Assembly: GCA_025352765.1 (NCBI GenBank) | Contig: JANXSI010000322.1 | Coordinates: forward strand, 1-6,269 | DNA length: 6,269 nucleotides | Reading direction: 5' to 3' | Origin: Devosia sp. | GTDB lineage: Bacteria; Pseudomonadota; Alphaproteobacteria; Rhizobiales; Devosiaceae | Shown: one piece after another, positions 3,547-6,269 of the stretch | Position numbering within the stretch: the first letter of the stretch is position 1 | How the letters are laid out: the number at the start of each line of letters is the position of its first letter | Made by a program: the position numbers and the translations under genes | Notes under the pieces: generated by a model | What the model was told of the DNA's origin: nothing | What the model saw: only the letters and a program-made list of their open reading frames with translations | Databases searched by the model: none

Positions 3547-6269
3547 ATGGCTACCAAGAGAATGCTGGTGGATGGCACCCACCCGGAAGAAACCCGGATT
3601 GTCGTCACCAACGGTAATCGGCTCGAGGAATTCGATTTCGAATCCCAGAGCCGCCGCCAGCTGCGCGGCAACATCTACCTCGCCAAGGTCACTCGCGTAG
3701 AGCCCTCGCTGCAAGCCGCCTTCATCGAGTATGGCGGCAATCGCCACGGCTTCCTCGCCTTCAGCGAAATCCACCCCGACTACTACCAGATCCCCGTCGC
3801 CGATCGCGAAGCGCTGATGCGCGACGAAGAGGCCGCCGACGCCGAAGAGGCGCATGGCGCCGATGACGACGCCACCGAGCAGACCGACGGTGCGCCCACC
3901 ACCGCCGGTGCCGAGGCCGATCCGCAGTCGACCGACGACCATGATCACGACGACGAAGAGCACAGCCACATCGAGCAGGCTCCCGCGAATGCCGAGCCGG
4001 TCGAGTCGATTGGCGGCAGCGATGCCCTCGAGGACGTGCAGGAGCGCCGTCAGCGCGCGCCGCGTCGTCATCAGTACAAGATCCAGGAAGTGATCAAGCG
4101 CCGGCAGGTGATGCTGGTGCAGGTCGTCAAGGAAGAGCGCGGCAACAAGGGCGCGGCGCTCACCACCTTCCTGTCGCTCGCCGGCCGCTACTCGGTGCTG
4201 ATGCCCAACACCGCCCGGGGCGGCGGCATCTCGCGGAAGATCACCAATGCCGCTGATCGCAAGCGGCTCAAGGACATCGTGGGCGATCTCGAGGTCCCAC
4301 CGGGCCAGGGGATTATCCTTCGGACGGCCGGTGCCTCGCGCACCAAGGCCGAAGTGAAGCGCGATTTCGAGTATCTGCAGCGGCTGTGGGAGAATGTCCG
4401 CACGCTGACCCTCAAGTCGACGGCGCCCTGCCTCGTCTATGAGGAAGGCTCGCTGATCAAGCGGACCATCCGCGACCTCTACTCCAAGGACATCGACGAA
4501 CTGTTCGTCGCCGGCGAGGACGCCTACGCCGAAGCCAAAGACTTCATGCGCATGATCATGCCCAGCCACGCCAAGAACGTCGTGCTCTACAAGGACGATC
4601 AGCCGCTGTTCTCGAAGTTCGGCGTCGAAGGCCAGCTCGACCAGATGTTCTCGCCGCAGGTCACCCTGCCCTCCGGCGGCTACCTCGTGATCAACCCGAC
4701 CGAAGCGCTGGTCTCGATCGACGTCAACTCGGGACGCTCCACCAAGGAGCACAACATCGAGGACACGGCGCTCCAGACCAATCTCGAAGCCGCCGAAGAA
4801 GTTGCCCGCCAGCTTCGACTGCGCGATCTCGCCGGCCTCATCGTCATCGACTTCATCGACATGGTCGAGAACCGCTCCAACCGGGCGGTCGAGCGCAAGC
4901 TCAAGGACTCGCTCAAGGACGACCGCGCCCGCATTCAGGTCGGCCGCATCAGCCATTTCGGCCTGATGGAAATGAGCCGCCAGCGCATCCGCTTCGGCGT
5001 AGTCGAAAGCTCGACCCACAAGTGCCCGACCTGCCAGGGCACCGGCCTCGTCCGCTCAGTCGAGAGCGTGGCGCTGATGGTCATGCGCAACATCGAAGAC
5101 CACGTGATGAAGAAGCCCGGTCAGTCGATCAATGTGCGCGTGCCGGTCGATGTGGCCCTCTACATCCTCAACGCCAAGCGCGGCACGCTATCGACGCTTG
5201 AGTTCAAGCACTCGCTGTCGATCAACCTGGTCGCCGACGATCACGTCGGGCCGGTGCATTTCGTCATCGAAAAGGGCGAGCCGCGGATCGCGACGGACCT
5301 CGTGCCGCCGCAGCACATCCGCGTCGACACTCAGCAGATCGACGAGGCCGATGCCGCCGACGAGCTGGTCGAGGACGAAGAAGAGATCGTCGAGACCTCC
5401 ACGGGCGGCGAGACCACCGAAGCCCGCTCCGAAGAGTCCGGCGAACGCCAGGGCCGTGGCCGTCGCCGCCGTCGTGGCGGACGTGGGCGTGAGGATCGCC
5501 CGCAGGGTGATCGTCCGCCGCAGCAGCAGCGCCAGCCGGTGGCCCTTGCGGGTGCCGCCGCAACTGACGATCCGCAGGGCGAAACCGAAGGCGAGGACGA
5601 GGGCGATGAGCCGGTCCAGGCCAACGGCGCTCCGGTCCAGCTCGACGAGAACGGCGAACCGCGCCGTCGTCGCCGGCGGGGCCGCCGCGGTGGCCGCCGC
5701 AATCGCCGCGATGGCGAGCCGGGTACCGCTGGTGAGACCAGCTCCGGCGCCGAGGTCGGCACGGAGGCCGCCGCTGACGATGGCGGCGAGCCGGTGACCG
5801 CTATGAGCCCCGAGGGGATCGAGCGGGTAGCCGCCGGTGTGCTCGCCCAGGACGCGATCGCCGCCGATGCGGGGATCGAACCCGGGATCACGGTGCATGC
5901 CGCCGAGCCCGAAGCCGAGGTCGAAGCGCCCGTCGCCGAAAAGCCGAAGCGTGCGCGTCGCAGCCGCAAATCGGCCGATGCCGATGCTGTCGCGCAGGAT
6001 GCCGTCGTGCCGGAGGTCGCCGCCGAGGCAACCGCCGACGTGCCGGCCGAAGCCGAGGCCCCTGCCCGTCCCAAGAGCCGCTCGCGCAAGAAGGCCGCTC
6101 CGCCGACCGAAGCCGAAGCGATCCAGTCCGCCGAGGCGATAGCGGTTGTTGCTCCGGCGCCGGTGGCCGAGCCTGCTCCCGTTGCCGAGTCCGCCGCGGT
6201 CGCGGCTGCGCCGAGCGTGACGGAAGCGGCTCCCGCCGCTGCCGAAGCGCCCCGCCGGCCCAAGAAGGA
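3547..6269 (+). CDS. rne: Ribonuclease E (5'-end-dependent endoribonuclease, degradosome scaffold), C-terminus cut by window edge
   Basis: Cuts single-stranded AU-rich RNA, starting mRNA decay and processing rRNA and tRNA precursors; in this class the tail usually scaffolds a degradosome. The first 907 residues are visible. An N-terminal RNase H-like/S1 region (about 1-212, with RGNIYLAKVTRVEPSLQAAF from 40 and RGNKGAALTT to 207) is split by an acidic insert at about 92-172. The 5'-monophosphate sensor has R259 and T260, equivalent to E. coli R169/T170. The DNase I-like catalytic domain has D392 and N394 in SIDVNSGRS and D435 in IDFIDM; the 43-residue spacing equals E. coli D303-D346. The zinc-link CPTC is C493/C496. 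A small domain runs to about 580. The tail is acidic (about 605-616), then Arg-rich (636-648, 706-721), then Ala/Glu/Pro-rich with further basic clusters. The ATG follows GGAG by nine bases, and the product begins MATKRMLVDGTHPEETRI, normal for the family. Divergent from amiC. The insert and tail distinguish it from the shorter RNase G. Confidence 0.98.
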   Translation, partial: MATKRMLVDGTHPEETRIVVTNGNRLEEFDFESQSRRQLRGNIYLAKVTRVEPSLQAAFIEYGGNRHGFLAFSEIHPDYYQIPVADREALMRDEEAADAEEAHGADDDATEQTDGAPTTAGAEADPQSTDDHDHDDEEHSHIEQAPANAEPVESIGGSDALEDVQERRQRAPRRHQYKIQEVIKRRQVMLVQVVKEERGNKGAALTTFLSLAGRYSVLMPNTARGGGISRKITNAADRKRLKDIVGDLEVPPGQGIILRTAGASRTKAEVKRDFEYLQRLWENVRTLTLKSTAPCLVYEEGSLIKRTIRDLYSKDIDELFVAGEDAYAEAKDFMRMIMPSHAKNVVLYKDDQPLFSKFGVEGQLDQMFSPQVTLPSGGYLVINPTEALVSIDVNSGRSTKEHNIEDTALQTNLEAAEEVARQLRLRDLAGLIVIDFIDMVENRSNRAVERKLKDSLKDDRARIQVGRISHFGLMEMSRQRIRFGVVESSTHKCPTCQGTGLVRSVESVALMVMRNIEDHVMKKPGQSINVRVPVDVALYILNAKRGTLSTLEFKHSLSINLVADDHVGPVHFVIEKGEPRIATDLVPPQHIRVDTQQIDEADAADELVEDEEEIVETSTGGETTEARSEESGERQGRGRRRRRGGRGREDRPQGDRPPQQQRQPVALAGAAATDDPQGETEGEDEGDEPVQANGAPVQLDENGEPRRRRRRGRRGGRRNRRDGEPGTAGETSSGAEVGTEAAADDGGEPVTAMSPEGIERVAAGVLAQDAIAADAGIEPGITVHAAEPEAEVEAPVAEKPKRARRSRKSADADAVAQDAVVPEVAAEATADVPAEAEAPARPKSRSRKKAAPPTEAEAIQSAEAIAVVAPAPVAEPAPVAESAAVAAAPSVTEAAPAAAEAPRRPKK

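Noticed and set aside
3015..3617. A plus-strand open frame crossing the rne start
   Set aside because: It overlaps the true rne start in another frame, and its product shows no family features.
3457..5019. A 520-codon open frame on the minus strand opposite rne
   Set aside because: Low-complexity antisense product without domains; the rne frame on the other strand has every catalytic residue of RNase E.
5331..6263. Long Ala/Ser/Arg-rich frames opposite or out of frame with the rne tail
   Set aside because: They mirror the repetitive, GC-rich codons of the rne tail and have no independent signals.

Overview
The window looks like ordinary core chromosome of a GC-rich alphaproteobacterium, most likely of the order Hyphomicrobiales (Rhizobiales). 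A Devosia-like genus is possible, but that is a guess from overall protein character. The evidence is the gene order (mrcA and amiC on the minus strand, head to head with rne on the plus strand), the roughly 90-residue insertion in the S1 region of RNase E, and that enzyme's long arginine-, alanine- and glutamate-rich tail. I see no mobile element, CRISPR array, tRNA, rRNA, phage gene or toxin/defence gene.

Layout. Positions 1-1476 (minus) hold the first 492 codons of a class A penicillin-binding protein (PBP1A, mrcA); the rest lies beyond the left edge. Positions 1477-1623 are a 147-base gap with a good Shine-Dalgarno site, a leader hairpin and a candidate extended -10 promoter for mrcA. Positions 1624-2991 (minus) are a complete N-acetylmuramoyl-L-alanine amidase of the AmiC type (455 residues). 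Positions 2992-3546 are a 555-base divergent intergenic region with no credible gene. It holds a tandem 10-base repeat, a candidate pair of divergent promoters sharing one TTGCCAA box, small hairpins, and what is probably a long rne 5' leader ending in a hairpin that could mask the ribosome-binding site. Positions 3547-6269 (plus) are rne (RNase E), open at the right edge after 907 codons.

How the genes fit together. PBP1A polymerises and cross-links peptidoglycan, and AmiC removes stem peptides from it in the periplasm, largely for daughter-cell separation. The two lie in the same orientation and may be partly cotranscribed. RNase E starts bulk mRNA decay and rRNA processing in the cytoplasm; it shares only the intergenic control region with the cell-wall genes. 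All recognisable catalytic residues within the window are intact.

I did not find a convincing undescribed system. The points most worth checking are regulatory: the structured rne leader, the candidate extended -10 of mrcA overlapped by a GANTC site, and a similar GGCGCA/TGCGCC hairpin in the leaders of both mrcA and rne.
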